A stretch of 64,000 nucleotides of DNA from Micropterix aruncella (GCA_944548615.1 OX155952.1:32070278-32134277); one strand, 5' to 3'; positions 10,104 to 20,914 are shown, counted from the stretch's first letter. Notes: generated from the sequence alone by a model not told the origin. Made by a program: numbers and translations.

Positions 10104-10242
10104 CATACATAGATGAACCCTGAACACATTACACTCCGTTTTTGTTGGGCAGTCATGTAAAAAAGCACTATTTACATGATTCTTTCGTCATCTATCTGGC
10201 CGATACCCAGATTTGTGTTATTGAACAGAGTTTTGTGCTTAA

Positions 10243-11215
10243 TATAAGGGGTTTCAGATAAAACGGGTAGATAGAAACACATAAAGTATTCACAAATAAC
10301 TATTTATTATACAGAATATTTTCAACAAGAAGTTTGAACTATTTATTTCCTATCATAATAACATTTTAATGCATTAACCGGTCGGACGCCAACAATACCT
10401 ATAGGCATTTTGCATCGTTTGACGGATCTACTTGTAGCGCTTTTGGCCAGCCCCCTTATAAATTATATAAATATATAATATACATAACTAACAAGATTAA
10501 TTATTAGGTAACAAGAGGGAATTCCTGAAAAAACGATATTGTTAGTATTTATTTACAAAATCGACGAAAAAGTTACGGCGCAGCTTTTTTGGTGAAGGCT
10601 GGCTTCCGACCGGTTAAGTGTTCAAAATGGCCACCTCGTTGCTGTAAACACATTGTTGCATGGAGTAAAATCTGTTGATTAGCCCTGTGAATCATAGCTG
10701 GGTCATGGTTTATTTCCTCAGTACATTGCATGATGCGGTCATGGGGTTCGGCCTCAGTGTTTATGGGTCTACTGCAGATGTCTCAGTGTCTATGGGTTGG
10801 TTCATAACACCCCATAACAAATATTCCAAGGGCGTCAAATACGGCAAGCACAAAGGCCTTCCCACTGGCCCATGTCGTCCAATCCACCGATTAGGATACG
10901 TTCATCCAAGAAATTTCTCACAAGCGTAATGAACAAGACAACCATCCATTTGAATAAACATTCTATATCTGAAGTGTAATGGCATGTCCTCCAACAGAAG
11001 AGGTAATAAGCGTTCACTATTCAATGTCCTCGGGAGAATTATCAGGCCTATCAGAACGTCGTCAATCATCGCATCCCACACATTAATTCTAAATCGTACT
11101 TGAAATGTTGATGTCCTCTTAAGGCGACGATGTAGGTAAATTTCGAAAATTACATTTTTTGGCAATTTTTGAACAGTCATACTGAAATAACTGATGATGT
11201 TAGCCAACAAAAAAA
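10243..11215 (-). pseudogene. IS630/mariner-like (DDE) transposase remnant
   Basis: Read on the minus strand, 11190-10902 encodes FQVRFRINVWDAMIDDVLIG, then LNSERLLPLLLEDMPLHFRY and MFIQMDGCLVHYA, the insect DDE transposase pattern (FRLNVWAGI..G / LN...YL..LLEDVPL..R / W.QHDGAPPHY). The catalytic Asp in QMDG is visible. A frameshift then leads to FLDERILIGGLDDMG, and a later piece near 10670-10618 reads MQQCVYSNEVAILNT, matching the family C-terminus (RCQ.CI..NGGHFEHL). The open frames are broken by stops. A TTAA-flanked MITE splits the element at 10374-10617. The candidate outer end is the GTTTCAGATAAAACGGGTAG sequence near 10250-10270. Confidence 0.65.
10378..10613. mobile_element. piggyBac-type MITE, copy A (TTAA target)
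   Basis: It is flanked by TTAA at 10374-10377 and 10614-10617. TIRs: CCGGTCGGACGCCA at the left and, in reverse complement, CCGGTCGGAAGCCA at the right (13 of 14 match). The interior is 236 bp and non-coding, with an AT-rich core. A second copy stands at 17091-17328. TTAA duplication plus a CC-starting TIR is the piggyBac pattern. It sits exactly at the stop codon of the IS630-like remnant. Confidence 0.8.
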
Positions 11216-11229
11216 AAATTATCGTAACT

Positions 11230-11915
11230 CACGGTACCTTTCTTAAGTAGATAGCTATTTCAGATTTTTTTAAAAGTATTGGAAAATTGAGGAAAATAAT
11301 TAAATCTGGGAGCTATACAGGAAATTTTCATTTTAGAGCATTTTTTGAAACGTGCCTCACACTAAACTGCACGATCAAGAAACTCAAAAAAAATACTACG
11401 GCATTTTAACAATAGTTGTAAAGACGGATGCTATCGCATAAATTAAAAAAAATAAGTTTTTCTTGTAAAAAAAAATATAGAAAAAGTGCAAGTTTCATCC
11501 GTATTCAGTATTAAATATTAGTTATTACTGTATGTTTTTTTTCAAGTTTGTTTCTTTTTACATAAACTATGTACAATAAACTTGTAGTACTGTTGATTAT
11601 TTTTTAAAAATAAAATATTAGTATATTTTTAAAATAATATTTTGCAGAGCCCGCTTTTGTTATTTCTGTCATACAAACAGATGAGCGCAGCAGTCCCGCG
11701 ACGACGCGCTGACATTTAAAATGCCGCAAGCGACATTGTGTAAATATGATTCCTATGTGGACCAATTACTGATACAAATCGCATAACGGTCAACCTGTTA
11801 TAGTGAAATATTATTGGCTCTTAGAAACTTGGTTTATTCGGCTTCCGAATGCCGACGCACGCGGGTGTTTCCGCGGCGCCCTGGTTCATGACATCTTATC
11901 AAATTGACATTTCGT
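11230..11915. other. AT-rich region, possible promoter side of the YqaJ gene
   Basis: No ORF was recognised. From about 11640 base composition changes to more GC-rich sequence containing CCGCGACGACGCGCTGAC, upstream of the ATG at 11920. It may hold the 5' UTR of the YqaJ gene or the end of the transposon carrying it. Confidence 0.3.
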
Positions 11916-11919
11916 GAAA

Positions 11920-12029
11920 ATGGGTCGTACCGGTAAAAATAAAAAATATCGATTTTCGATGGCTGTTTCATCGTGTAAAAGAAAGTGTTATAAAAACATG
12001 GTGCATCATATGTTGAAAAATAGAAATAC
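11920..12029 (+). CDS. Candidate first exon of the YqaJ-nuclease gene
   Basis: ATG 11920 opens a 110-base stretch without stops. It encodes a very basic peptide, MGRTGKNKKYRFSMAV then SSCKRKCYKNMVHHMLKN, and ends at a consensus donor (AATAC|GTAAGT). The last partial codon AC joins the acceptor at 13621 (TTATTTTGCAG) to give ACA and continues in frame into TSNTNLMEGMQ. Frame agreement, a strong donor and a strong acceptor support splicing. The intervening 1.6 kb is filled with repeats. No transcript evidence is available. Confidence 0.5.
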
Positions 12030-12164
12030 GTAAGTACAATGATATTTAATATTTATTTATTTATTTATTTAATATTTAGAATAATATTTTTTTGATAAAA
12101 AGTGTTCATTTATTTGATAACAATGTTTCTTTATTTATAAGAAACAAAAAAAAATATATATATC

Positions 12165-12232
12165 GGTAGGATTCGAACCCTCGACCGGTCTGATCTTATC
12201 CGAGTTTAAAACAACTGCGCTATTTCAGCTTG
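12165..12232 (-). repeat. tRNA-like Pol III promoter sequence (SINE head or tRNA pseudogene)
   Basis: On the minus strand an A-box-like TAGCGCAGTTG is followed about 40 bases later by a perfect B box, GGTTCGAATCC. The flanking stems do not pair well as a tRNA, so a SINE head or decayed tRNA is more likely than a functional gene. A similar structure is at 54628-54697. Confidence 0.45.
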
Positions 12233-12325
12233 CTTCCCCCGAGTCCAAATGTGTGTATATAATATGACAGAAAATAATGCCAATACATTTGTGGCAGAGC
12301 TCTACGACAGAGCTATACACAATGT

Positions 12326-13342
12326 ATCCTACTAATATTATAAACGCGAAAGTTTGTATGTATGTATGGATGTTTGTTACTCTTTCACGCAAAAACTACT
12401 GAATGGATTTTGATGAAACTTTACAATAATATAGCTTACACATCAGAATAACACATAGGCTATAATTTATAAAGATATAGCGTGAATTATCTAAAATATA
12501 ACGATAACTGTCAAGTAAGTAGGAAAAAATCTAAGAAATTGACATTCGAAATTTAAATTCGATCCTACTATCCTACTAATATTATAAACGCGAAAGTTTG
12601 TATGTATGTATGGATGTTTGTTACTCTTTCACGCAAAAACTCCTGAATGGATTTTGATGAAACATTACAATAATATATCTTACAAATCAGAATAACACAT
12701 AGGCTATAATTTATAAAGATATAGCGTGAATTATCTAAAATATAACGATAACTGTCAAGTAAGCAGGAAAAAAATCTAAGAAATTGACATTCGAAATTTA
12801 AATTCTATCCTACTATCCTACTAATATTATAAACGCGAAAGTTTGTATGTATGTATGGATGTTTGTTACTCTTTCACGCAAAAACTACTGAATGGATTTT
12901 GATGAAACTTTACAATAATGTAGCTTACACATCATAATAACACATAGGCTATAATTTATAAAGATATAGCGTGAATTATCTAAAATATAACGATAACTGT
13001 CAAGTAAGTAGGAAAAAAATCTAAGAAATTGACATTCGAAATTTAAATTCTATCCTACTATCCCACTAATATTATAAACGCGAAAGTTTGTATGGGCTCC
13101 AACATGTGTATGGATGTTTGTTACTCTTTCACGCAAAAACTACTGAATGGATTTTGATGAAACTTTACAATAATATAGCTTACACATCAGAATAACACAT
13201 AGGCTATAATTTATAAAAATATAGTGCGAATTATCTAAAATATTACGATAACTGTTATAATTTATAAAGATATATGGTTTTCTATCATCATTATCACAAT
13301 TTTCCATCACCACGCGGGTGAAACCGCTGGGCGCAGCTAGTA
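12326..13342 (+). repeat. Tandem array, four ~245-bp units, in the YqaJ-gene intron
   Basis: Units begin with TCCTACTAATATTATAAACG (C variant in the fourth) at 12326, 12571, 12816 and 13061, a constant 245-bp spacing. Each contains CTTTCACGCAAAAACT..CTGAATGGATTTTGATG and an AGGCTATAATTTATAAAG box. The array ends with CACGCGGGTGAAACCGCTGG then GCGCAGCTAGTA. These are the ends of a very common insect interspersed element (RTE/SINE-tail style), here multiplied in tandem. A reverse-strand relative with two units is at 56942-57412. Confidence 0.75.
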
Positions 13343-13621
13343 TAATCTAAAATTAAGCTACGATTCTGACCGCTCTAATATAGAAAACCGTCAGATAGGC
13401 AGAATAGTCTTTTGAAAAACAAAACGTAGGTATATACTTTTTAAAAGCGTTTATTCAGCTTGAAATGTTTGTTGGTATGTTTGTTTGGTTAGGTCAAATC
13501 TGAGCTTCTCACAACTCTAGTCTATGTATATAATAATATATAATATAATACAAAGACACAAAAGCTTCATAAAATTGGCAATTAAAATAAAAAAATATAT
13601 AATTGTTAACTTATTTTGCAG

Positions 13622-15654
13622 AACTTCGAATACAAATCTGATGGAAGGTATGCAGCTCCAAATTTCGAATCAAACAAACGACGAAATTCAACCTTCAGAA
13701 TCATCATTATTTTACACGCCATCAACGAGCATCGCGGACCGCATTACAATTCATGGAACTCATTCCTTTTCGGAAACAGTAGGACAATCAGCAGAGACAA
13801 CATCGGAAATTCACCTTCAACCATCAAATCCTGGAATTCCCAAAAGACTTCATCGCAAACAAAACGCCTTCAACGACAAGGTATATCTTCTAATCTATAT
13901 GTATATTATTATAGAGAGAGAGAAAATAGAATGCAAAAATCATATATTTTGCAACTTTTGTAACAAATTAAAATTGTTGACTACGGACACGAGATATAAG
14001 TTACAAGCTCGTAAGTGTATAACGACTGAAAAAATTCTAAAAATGCGAAGAAATATTACATCAGCAATAGCTTACAATAAATGTCAAAACATTTCAATGG
14101 ATGAGAAAATTGATTGCCTGTATAATGACATTTTGAACGCACCGTTACATGTATTTGGAAACCATGAGAAATGTAGAGGTTTTTTAAATTGTTTGTCGGA
14201 AAATGAAACACTGAATGCAATGAGTTGTTTGAAGGGTGACATTATTTGGGAAAGGATACGTTACATAACTCAAAACGTAGCAATGCATGCAAGAAGCCTA
14301 ATTCATGATGTAGATAGTAATGTTGTCGAAAGGTTTAACGGCATCATTGCAAAATTTGTTGGTGGTAAGAGGATAAACTACATCCAAAAGCAGTCTTACC
14401 AAGCGAGATGTAATGCGGCAGTTACATCATTTAATACAAAACGGCCACTGTCAACATTACATAAAAAATATATAGGCAGAAGTCCTTCTGGCAGGATATC
14501 AAAAGTGGAAAAAAGAAGACAGAGGCAATTGAGTAAATCCATTCTTTATAAAAGAAAGAAAAGCAGAAAGTTTTTTGAAAAAACCAATAATTCGCATTAT
14601 GGAGAACATTGCAACCAACCCGATGTTCCATCAGAAATATTCGAAAAACGCAAAGCTCTGTTATTTCAAGAATTGGAAAATAGTAAAGATGATCGATTGC
14701 GAATTGAAAAACTTACGGTTCTTCAAAGTGAAAGCAGCGAGTGGTTGGAATTACGAAGAAAAATGGTAACTGCGTCTAACTTTGGAAAAATTGTCAATAG
14801 ATTACAACACACAAAATGCGCCAATTTAGTTAAATCTATGCTATACGGAAGGGATTTGAGCAAAGTAGCATCAATTTGCCATGGAAAAGAAAATGAAAAA
14901 ATTGCACTTGAACAACTCAGCTGTCAAGAAAAAGTGGAAATTCAGCCATGTGGATTATTCATTGACCCTAAATTTCCATTTTTGGGAGCTACTCCAGATG
15001 GAATAGGTATCTGATGATTATATTTTTGAAGTCAAATGTCCCATTACAGCTAATAGAATCGGGTTAACGGAGGCAATAAGAAAAAGAAAAGTGACATTTT
15101 GGAAAGAGAAAGATGGAAAACTTGAAATCAACATTAAACATCACTGGTATATTCAAGTTCAAGGACAGCTCCATATAACTGGAAAGAAAGTGTGTCTATT
15201 TGCAGTGTGGTCTGGTGAAAACAATCTCCTCAAAACCGAATATATACAGAGGGATGATTTGTTTTGGACAAATGTCATGGAAAAAATACTTGTTAATTTT
15301 TATATGGACTGTGTATTACCGGAAATTATCGATCCAAGAGTACGAAGGAATATGGATATAAGGGAGCCGGAATACATTTTGGAAGCAGCAAAGAAAAGAA
15401 ACGACACCATAAAACGAAAGAAATCGGTTACTCTTCCTTGTCCAACGCCTAAGCGGCAGTTAGTTTTCAGTGATTCCATCAAAGTGAGCAAAGAACTCAC
15501 AGAGAATGCACTTTCTAATAACACCCCAAAGCAAAGCACAAGCAATATAGAGCCACCGAAAAGTATACATTCTTCCGAATATGTGCAGAGTATAGATTTA
15601 ATTAGTAATGTTGAACAGGATTTTGATAATGTATTATCATTTGAAGAATTTTAA
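13622..15654 (+). pseudogene. YqaJ-type viral-recombinase nuclease gene, frameshifted
   Basis: From the acceptor at 13621 the frame runs to 15014 and, after a +1 shift at about 15008-15010, to the stop at 15652-15654. The middle part (VERFNGIIAKFVGGKRINYI, YQARCNAAVTSFNTKRP) matches the insect Mutator-like-plus-YqaJ protein family. The C-terminal nuclease follows: WLELRRKMVTASNFGKIV, HGKENEKIALEQL, GATPDG, then, in the second frame, EVKCP, HHWYIQVQGQLHITG, REPEYI. The PD-(D/E)xK acid in PDG and the ExK in EVK lie on opposite sides of the frameshift, so the product as read is inactive unless the shift is a sequencing error. The N-terminal Mutator-like domain typical of the family is missing; the low-complexity stretch after 13880 marks where it may have been deleted. 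The family is probably transposon-borne. Confidence 0.75.
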
Positions 15655-15659
15655 TTACG

Positions 15660-16860
15660 CATGTCGGCGCACCACGACAAAGCGACACTGTCGAGGCTAC
15701 AAAAAGGAAGTCTCAAATGTACTGTGCATTTTTAAATGTATTTATTCGTCTTATTTCATTTAATATGTATGCATCTACTCGCAAAAAAGCAGACTACTTT
15801 GGTAACTAGAAATGTCTACATGATTTTGTTTATATATGCCATCATTTTGTTTTTATTAAGGTATATACTGTATATATTAATGGTAATTAGGAATCTCTGG
15901 TTATGCCTGTTTGCCCAATGAATGATTGCAGGCTTTGACTACGGATTAATCGACCCTAATATACTGCACATTTTTTAAGTTATTCATTCCTCTTTTTTAT
16001 TTATTTTTCATGTAACTGCTCGGAAATCAACGGACTACTTGGCCAAGCGGTAATCCATATGCAGCATCATCATCATAATATGTCATATGGTTTTTATGGT
16101 ACATATCGTATATAAGACAGTATTCTCACGACATCTCCGGTTGTTTTCTGTGGAGGTTTTCTATCCGGACTTGAATATTTTCATTAATAATTATTTATGT
16201 TTCATAATGTGTATTTCTTTAAAGTTTACAATGATGTGCTTACATTATCTAAAAATAAATTATAATACTTTTTAAATAATTATTAAATGATAGTGTACAA
16301 GGCGATGGGTGTCGTTATGTCCTCCTCAAAGAACTATTATACCACGAATAAATAGTTCGATACACAATGTTGTTTTTTAATTCGATGCTAAATGTTTTTT
16401 CTGCCAAAAAATACTATCAAAAACTGTCACTACAACTATCAAAAAAATACTAAAGCTGTATCTCACGGAACATGAATTGCGATTTATGTCATTTAAAAGC
16501 CCTTGGAAAACTGTATCCAAAACAGTTAACGGCATTTCTCCAATTGTCATCTATCACCATTTAACCCTTCAGGCCTCGGCCCCTCAGCCAATTGACAAGT
16601 TGCTGTCCCAAAAAATTTTACTAAAAATTAGTAAAAAAATAGGGTTAATACAGTTTTTCAGTGGCTTTCAAATGACATATCGCAAATGAAATTCTGTAAG
16701 ATATGGCTTCTGTCAATTTTTGACAGTGATAGTTTGGTTTAACAGTTGACAGCCAAAATCTAATGGGCGCATTCCAGGGTGATACTATCCCTATGTTCCA
16801 AATTTCAACTCAATCGGTTCAACGGCTCGGCAGTTATTTTTCAATTGAGTGGGTTAAGTA
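15660..16860. other. Non-coding stretch downstream of the YqaJ gene
   Basis: No gene was seen. AT-rich sequence runs to about 16370. From 16376 to 16855 there is repeat-like sequence, with repeated CTATCAAAAA motifs, TGACAG and TTGACAGC motifs, and a LINE-tail-like AATTTCAACTCAATCGGTTC box at 16800-16819. A short piece (TATTAGATTGCC, 16863-16874) resembles the start of the 220-bp repeat. Confidence 0.35.
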
Positions 16861-17090
16861 ATATTAGATTGCCTACATCGATTAGGTGAAACCCTACGAA
16901 TCAGCTGTCTACTGTTAGTCACCGAGACTATGTGATGTATTTAGATTTTTAAATTCAATTTTTCTCTATTATAGCGATGACATCAAATTAGTGTAGTGTC
17001 AGTAACAAACCATAGACAAACACAATTGCTCGGGACGGTTCCATCTAATCCTCTCTCCGCCGTTGATTATTTTGCATTGTATTTTATTAA

Positions 17091-17328
17091 CCGGTCGGAT
17101 GCCAACAATGCCTATATGCATTTTGCGTGGTTGGATAGATCCGCAAGTAGCCGTTTTGGCCGACCACCATATATATTATATAAATATATAATATACATGA
17201 CTAATAAGATTACTTACTAGATAACAAGAGGGAATTCATGAAAAAACGATATTGTTAGTATTTATTTACAAAATTGACCAAAAAGTTGGGGCGCATCTTT
17301 TTGCGCGCAAAGGCTGGCTTACGACAAC
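17091..17328. mobile_element. piggyBac-type MITE, copy B
   Basis: It is flanked by TTAA at 17087-17090 and 17329-17332. The left TIR CCGGTCGGATGCCA matches copy A; the right TIR has decayed (GGCTTACGACAAC). The interior is colinear with copy A, including GAGGGAATTCATGAAAAAAC and ATTGTTAGTATTTATTTAC. Confidence 0.75.
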
Positions 17329-17754
17329 TTAATAATACAAACTTATATATATACTATATCTTAGTGAATTTCCTACCTTTGCTGTACCTAACTGTAAACA
17401 CATTATTAGAATTATTTACAAGCTTTTATTTACTTTGCAATGTATGTTAGTTAGTATGCATGTATGATTGTTTAGGTCAAATCTTGCAAGCTGAATTAGA
17501 ACCTTTTCCTCTTATCCTGTAAAGTTCAAATTTTACTCGTTGATTCAGTTCCGATGACAATGCATTTTTGTGGTGAGCATGACCTGATATTACAACTAGG
17601 ATCGGTAGGATCAACTGGGGTACTCTTACACAATATCTAGGAACAATGTCTAGTAATCGTATTACGACTTGTAGTAGCCTTTAGGACTTGTGACTTCAAT
17701 TTTGTTTTAAGAGAAGCTACTGTCTGGTATACTGTGCGGGTCTAGTTGCTCCTG

Positions 17755-17932
17755 TGGTTAGAGCGGCGACAACACTCGGTCATACTGCTACCGTCCTGCT
17801 TGGTCCCGCAACCTCCATAGCCCCGTTGACACCGGTTCTCCTTGTTGTTACCAAAGTTAAGCAGCGTTGGGCGCGGTCAATACTGGGATGGCTGACTGCC
17901 TGAGTGTTTGACTGCGTGATGCTATAAATGCC
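17755..17932 (+). repeat. 5S rRNA-derived SINE head / 5S pseudogene
   Basis: The segment ACCAAAGTTAAGCAGCGTTG then GGCGCGGTCAATACTGGGAT (17850-17889) matches the conserved core of eukaryotic 5S rRNA (AAGTTAAGCAGCGTCGGGCGCGG..AGTACTNGGATGG), which contains the internal Pol III promoter. ACCGGTTCTCC, also 5S-like, lies 20 bases upstream, and a divergent 5' part continues left. The sequence has too many changes to be a working 5S gene. SINE3-type elements carry such 5S heads. Confidence 0.65.
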
Positions 17933-18156
17933 CACCTAGAATATGGGGCCAATAGGCAACAAGGCGGGTTCCCCGAAAAAGCGTATGCATTGTGGGTGAA
18001 GCAAAAAAAAAGAAAAAACCGTAGGAAATATATTGACACTTTCCGAGGGTTGTATTGTATATATTGGTTCGTCCAAGTACATTCCTATGTCGATATACTA
18101 GATTTTAACATAGATATCCTCTTACAATACCCAAACTCAAATATTGAATGTTTCAG

Positions 18157-18340
18157 AAAGCTATATCCAGATAAATCAGTTTGTTACGAATGCGGTTTGG
18201 AGGGCCATCTCAGCTATAACTGTCCATCGAATGCGCTCGGTGATAGGCAGCCGCCGCAAAAGAAACCGAAAAAGAAGACTAAGGACGAGGGAAATCCAGA
18301 CATGTTGATCAAAATACTTCGAGATAGTTTCCAAAATTAG
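18157..18340 (+). pseudogene. ZCRB1: Isolated ZCRB1-like zinc-knuckle exon (U11/U12 snRNP 31K)
   Basis: After a splice acceptor (ATGTTTCAG, ends 18156) the frame reads [20 protein letters not shown], then [20 protein letters not shown] and a basic tail ending at TAG 18338-18340. CYECGxxGHLSYxCPxNxLGxRxPP with a lysine run is the CCHC-knuckle exon of ZCRB1, a minor-spliceosome protein that binds U11/U12 snRNA. The RRM that should precede it is nowhere upstream in this window; other genes and repeats intervene. The tail stops about 15 residues after the lysine run, much shorter than the family. The intact acceptor argues for a genomic-DNA duplicate or a distant exon rather than a processed copy. 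A real exon of a gene with a giant intron cannot be excluded. Confidence 0.55.
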
Positions 18341-18344
18341 TAGA

Positions 18345-19530
18345 TTAAATTACAGTAAAAAAAGTCATATTTACATATTATGAAAAAATCGTGGTTACAT
18401 AATATAATAGGACTTAATTATATATTTTATTTATATTCTAAAAAAATGAGAATTGATCATGCAGAAATAAAGATTTTCAAATTAAATCTGAATATAATTA
18501 AAGATAGCTCTGATAGTTGGCAATAGCCAGGACAAGTTATATATAATGGATAGTGTGACAACCATGCGGCAGATCTATAAAAATTGGTGACTATGTATGG
18601 ATCAATTTGCCAAAAGATACATTGACTGATGTTTTCAGTCGCGCGCTTTCGATATGAGCAGCATGGTCTAAGAAGAACTATGAGTAATCGTATATTATTT
18701 TATTTTTACCGCCATGGTCTTTGCATAAACATCCATGTCTTCTCCCACCCTCTCTTTACCCACATATTCTGACATATTTTTCCATCGCTGATAGTGGTTT
18801 TTATATCGATGGACCACCTCCCGTCTGCTTGGCAGCGTTGGCATCCAAAGACAATTTTTTCACATGGAATTTCCAGTTGGCCATGTCTGAAAAAAATAAT
18901 AACATGGTATCAATAATCTGAAGCTATTTAGTCGTTCGTTTCGTTTCATCGGCACATTGGCTATTTGCTCTCATCGGCAGAGTGCTATGAGATTGAGCGA
19001 ACTGTTGCACTCTAAGAGTGGAGAGTGTTGGCACCTCAGCATCTGCGAAAGTCGCATTCTTATTGTCCCCGTGAAGACGGAAGTCGGCAAATGTAACTTT
19101 TTCAAAATATCGGGAAAAATTATAATCTAGTTTCACTTAGCAAGAATCCATGTTCCTTGAATGAAAACAGACAAGAATAGTTAGAAACTCGATAGGATTT
19201 ACAGTAATAACAACAATTGTACATTTCTTTAAACTAACCAAAGTTACCTTTAAATTATAGATACTAATAAAAGTCTGTTTAGTATGAATTACTATATAGA
19301 ATACGAAATTAAATCAACAGCGCCATTAGCTTTGTCCAACCTTTCCAATCTTTGGTGGCTCCTCCAGCGGTGGCATTCAGCAGTGTGCAAAGCTGCATCC
19401 ACAGGGTCTTGATTATTTTCTTAGCATCCGCACATACGATTCTGCCTTAAGCCAAGGTTGTATGGCAGTCCATAAAATCGAGCATAGTTTTCTGCTGCGT
19501 TATGCTCTATGCAATCTTAGGGCACTCATA
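18345..19530. other. Non-genic stretch
   Basis: AT-rich DNA with no supported gene. From about 19320 to 19537 the sequence becomes less AT-rich and may be part of the LINE whose ORF1 follows on the minus strand, but I could not identify it. Confidence 0.3.
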
Positions 19531-19537
19531 TTTATGG

Positions 19538-20288
19538 TTATTGATAGACTTTTTGCTTCAAGTTCTGGCACTCCACGGATTTCCATATAACAAGATTTAG
19601 ACTGCTGCTCTTGCATATCTGATTTAATTTGCAGTTGACAGATCTTTGCCTCAAGTTCTTCAACAGGGCGCCATTTCCATTCGTATCTTCGTATGTGTTT
19701 AGTTTCTTTTTCATTTCTTCCTGCTCCTCCGAGATGAATTTTACAGAATTTAACAGCTCATCGTGGTTTTTTTCAAGTTTCTCCAATTCTATGTCGTATT
19801 TTTTGAACCGTTTTTCGATGCAATTCTCAATTGCTTTCATGAAATTTAATTTCAGATCATCCAGTTGTTGGTTAATTCCCTTTTAAAACTCGGTGATAAA
19901 CTCGTTCGGCGGGGTTGAGCTGGCAGCGCCGTCCGTCAATCGTGTATTGCCATCGCGGTTATTTAGCGGCCCATTTGGGTCCTTTTTGGTGGTAGACCTG
20001 GTTTTCTTCGGCTGCACGGCACCTGATTGGCTGCCGTTGTTCACAGACGTTAGCGTAAGTCCGTTCGAATATGCCAACGGATTTGGTGAAATCGCGATCC
20101 TTTCGTTATTTTCGGCGTTGCATTTCGGGCAGCCATGTGATTTCTGAATCTTTTTTGATTTTGTTATAGTTAAGAAGATAAAGGTCTCCACAACGATAAC
20201 GGAAGAATAGCTGGCAGCCGTTGCAAAGAATTGCCTCCGTCTTGACAACGTCATCTTTGCACTGTTTACACTTTTGACCGTCCGCCAT
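19538..20288 (-). pseudogene. LINE ORF1 protein with PHD-type finger and coiled coil
   Basis: Reading from ATG 20288 on the minus strand: MADGQKCKQCKDDVVKTEAI, then LCNGCQLFFRYRCG and a segment to SEITW. After a one-base frameshift near 20130 it continues CPKCNAENNERI, so the C4HC3 PHD-like finger (CxxC...CNGC...H/C...WxCPxC) is completed only across the shift; the usual His after LFF is Arg here. A Pro/Ser/Thr/Asn linker follows, an in-frame TAA at 19883-19885, and then a Glu/Lys-rich coiled coil (KRFKKYDIELEKLEKNHDEL...). This layout is the ORF1 of a class of insect non-LTR retrotransposons (CR1/Daphne-like). No ORF2 is adjacent, so the copy is truncated as well as frameshifted. Confidence 0.65.
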
Positions 20289-20294
20289 TACTGT

Positions 20295-20910
20295 TTTAGT
20301 TATTCGTGATATGTGAATGTGATGAATTACATTTTATCAATAAATCCAAGTTACCGTTTTTTCACTTGGTGGTGAATGTTTAATGGCTTTAGCTGTGTAC
20401 CTGCTCGTTATTTTAATATAAACATTAAAATTACTATAGTGAAACACTACTGGCTAATAGTGTACAGATCTGCAACTAGTGTACAAATGCACGCATGACA
20501 TTGCAATATGAACAGGTCGACAGTGAAATAATTATCAATTTCGGCCGGCTTTCACTATGGATAATTTAATTTCAAAAACGGCTTAAACCTTGAAAAATAT
20601 TAAAATGTTGAAAATTGAAACCCTAAAAACCTTGAAAAAAACGGTGATTCTTGAAAAATTACCATTCTAAATTTGTTTATGTCCTTTTGATTATGACATG
20701 GGCCATAGACATGTTTGTCTAAGAATGTCTGTTTTCAAGAATAGGCCCCCTGGGCACCATTTCGAGTTTCAACACAGTTTGAGTTTGTTAGAATGGTCAG
20801 TGCCCATGCGCCAACGGGAGAGATAGTGCCAATTTTCTATAGCTAAATAGTAAAAATTAGCAATGTGAAAGGTTTTTTATAAAATCAGACAATTAGAGAT
20901 ATTATGTTCC
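20295..20910. other. Non-coding stretch, probably partly the 5' UTR of the LINE ORF1 element
   Basis: No ORF was recognised. A LINE 5' UTR would be expected just right of 20288. Some TGAAAAA repeats occur around 20590-20660. Confidence 0.25.
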
Positions 20911-20914
20911 CACT

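Larger units (their letters stand above)
8650..10170 (+). repeat. Dispersed repeat, copy 2, split by two later insertions
   Basis: The same repeat as 1440-1870. Aligning the two by eye shows one foreign block at 8790-9281 (TIR element) and another at 9467-10103 (solo LTR). The remaining pieces join into a sequence colinear with copy 1. The final TTTTTGTTGGGCAGTCATGT stands at 10139-10158. Confidence 0.6.

Noticed and set aside
17850..17932. Functional 5S rRNA gene
   Set aside because: Only the internal core matches; the 5' part and the terminal stem are too diverged.
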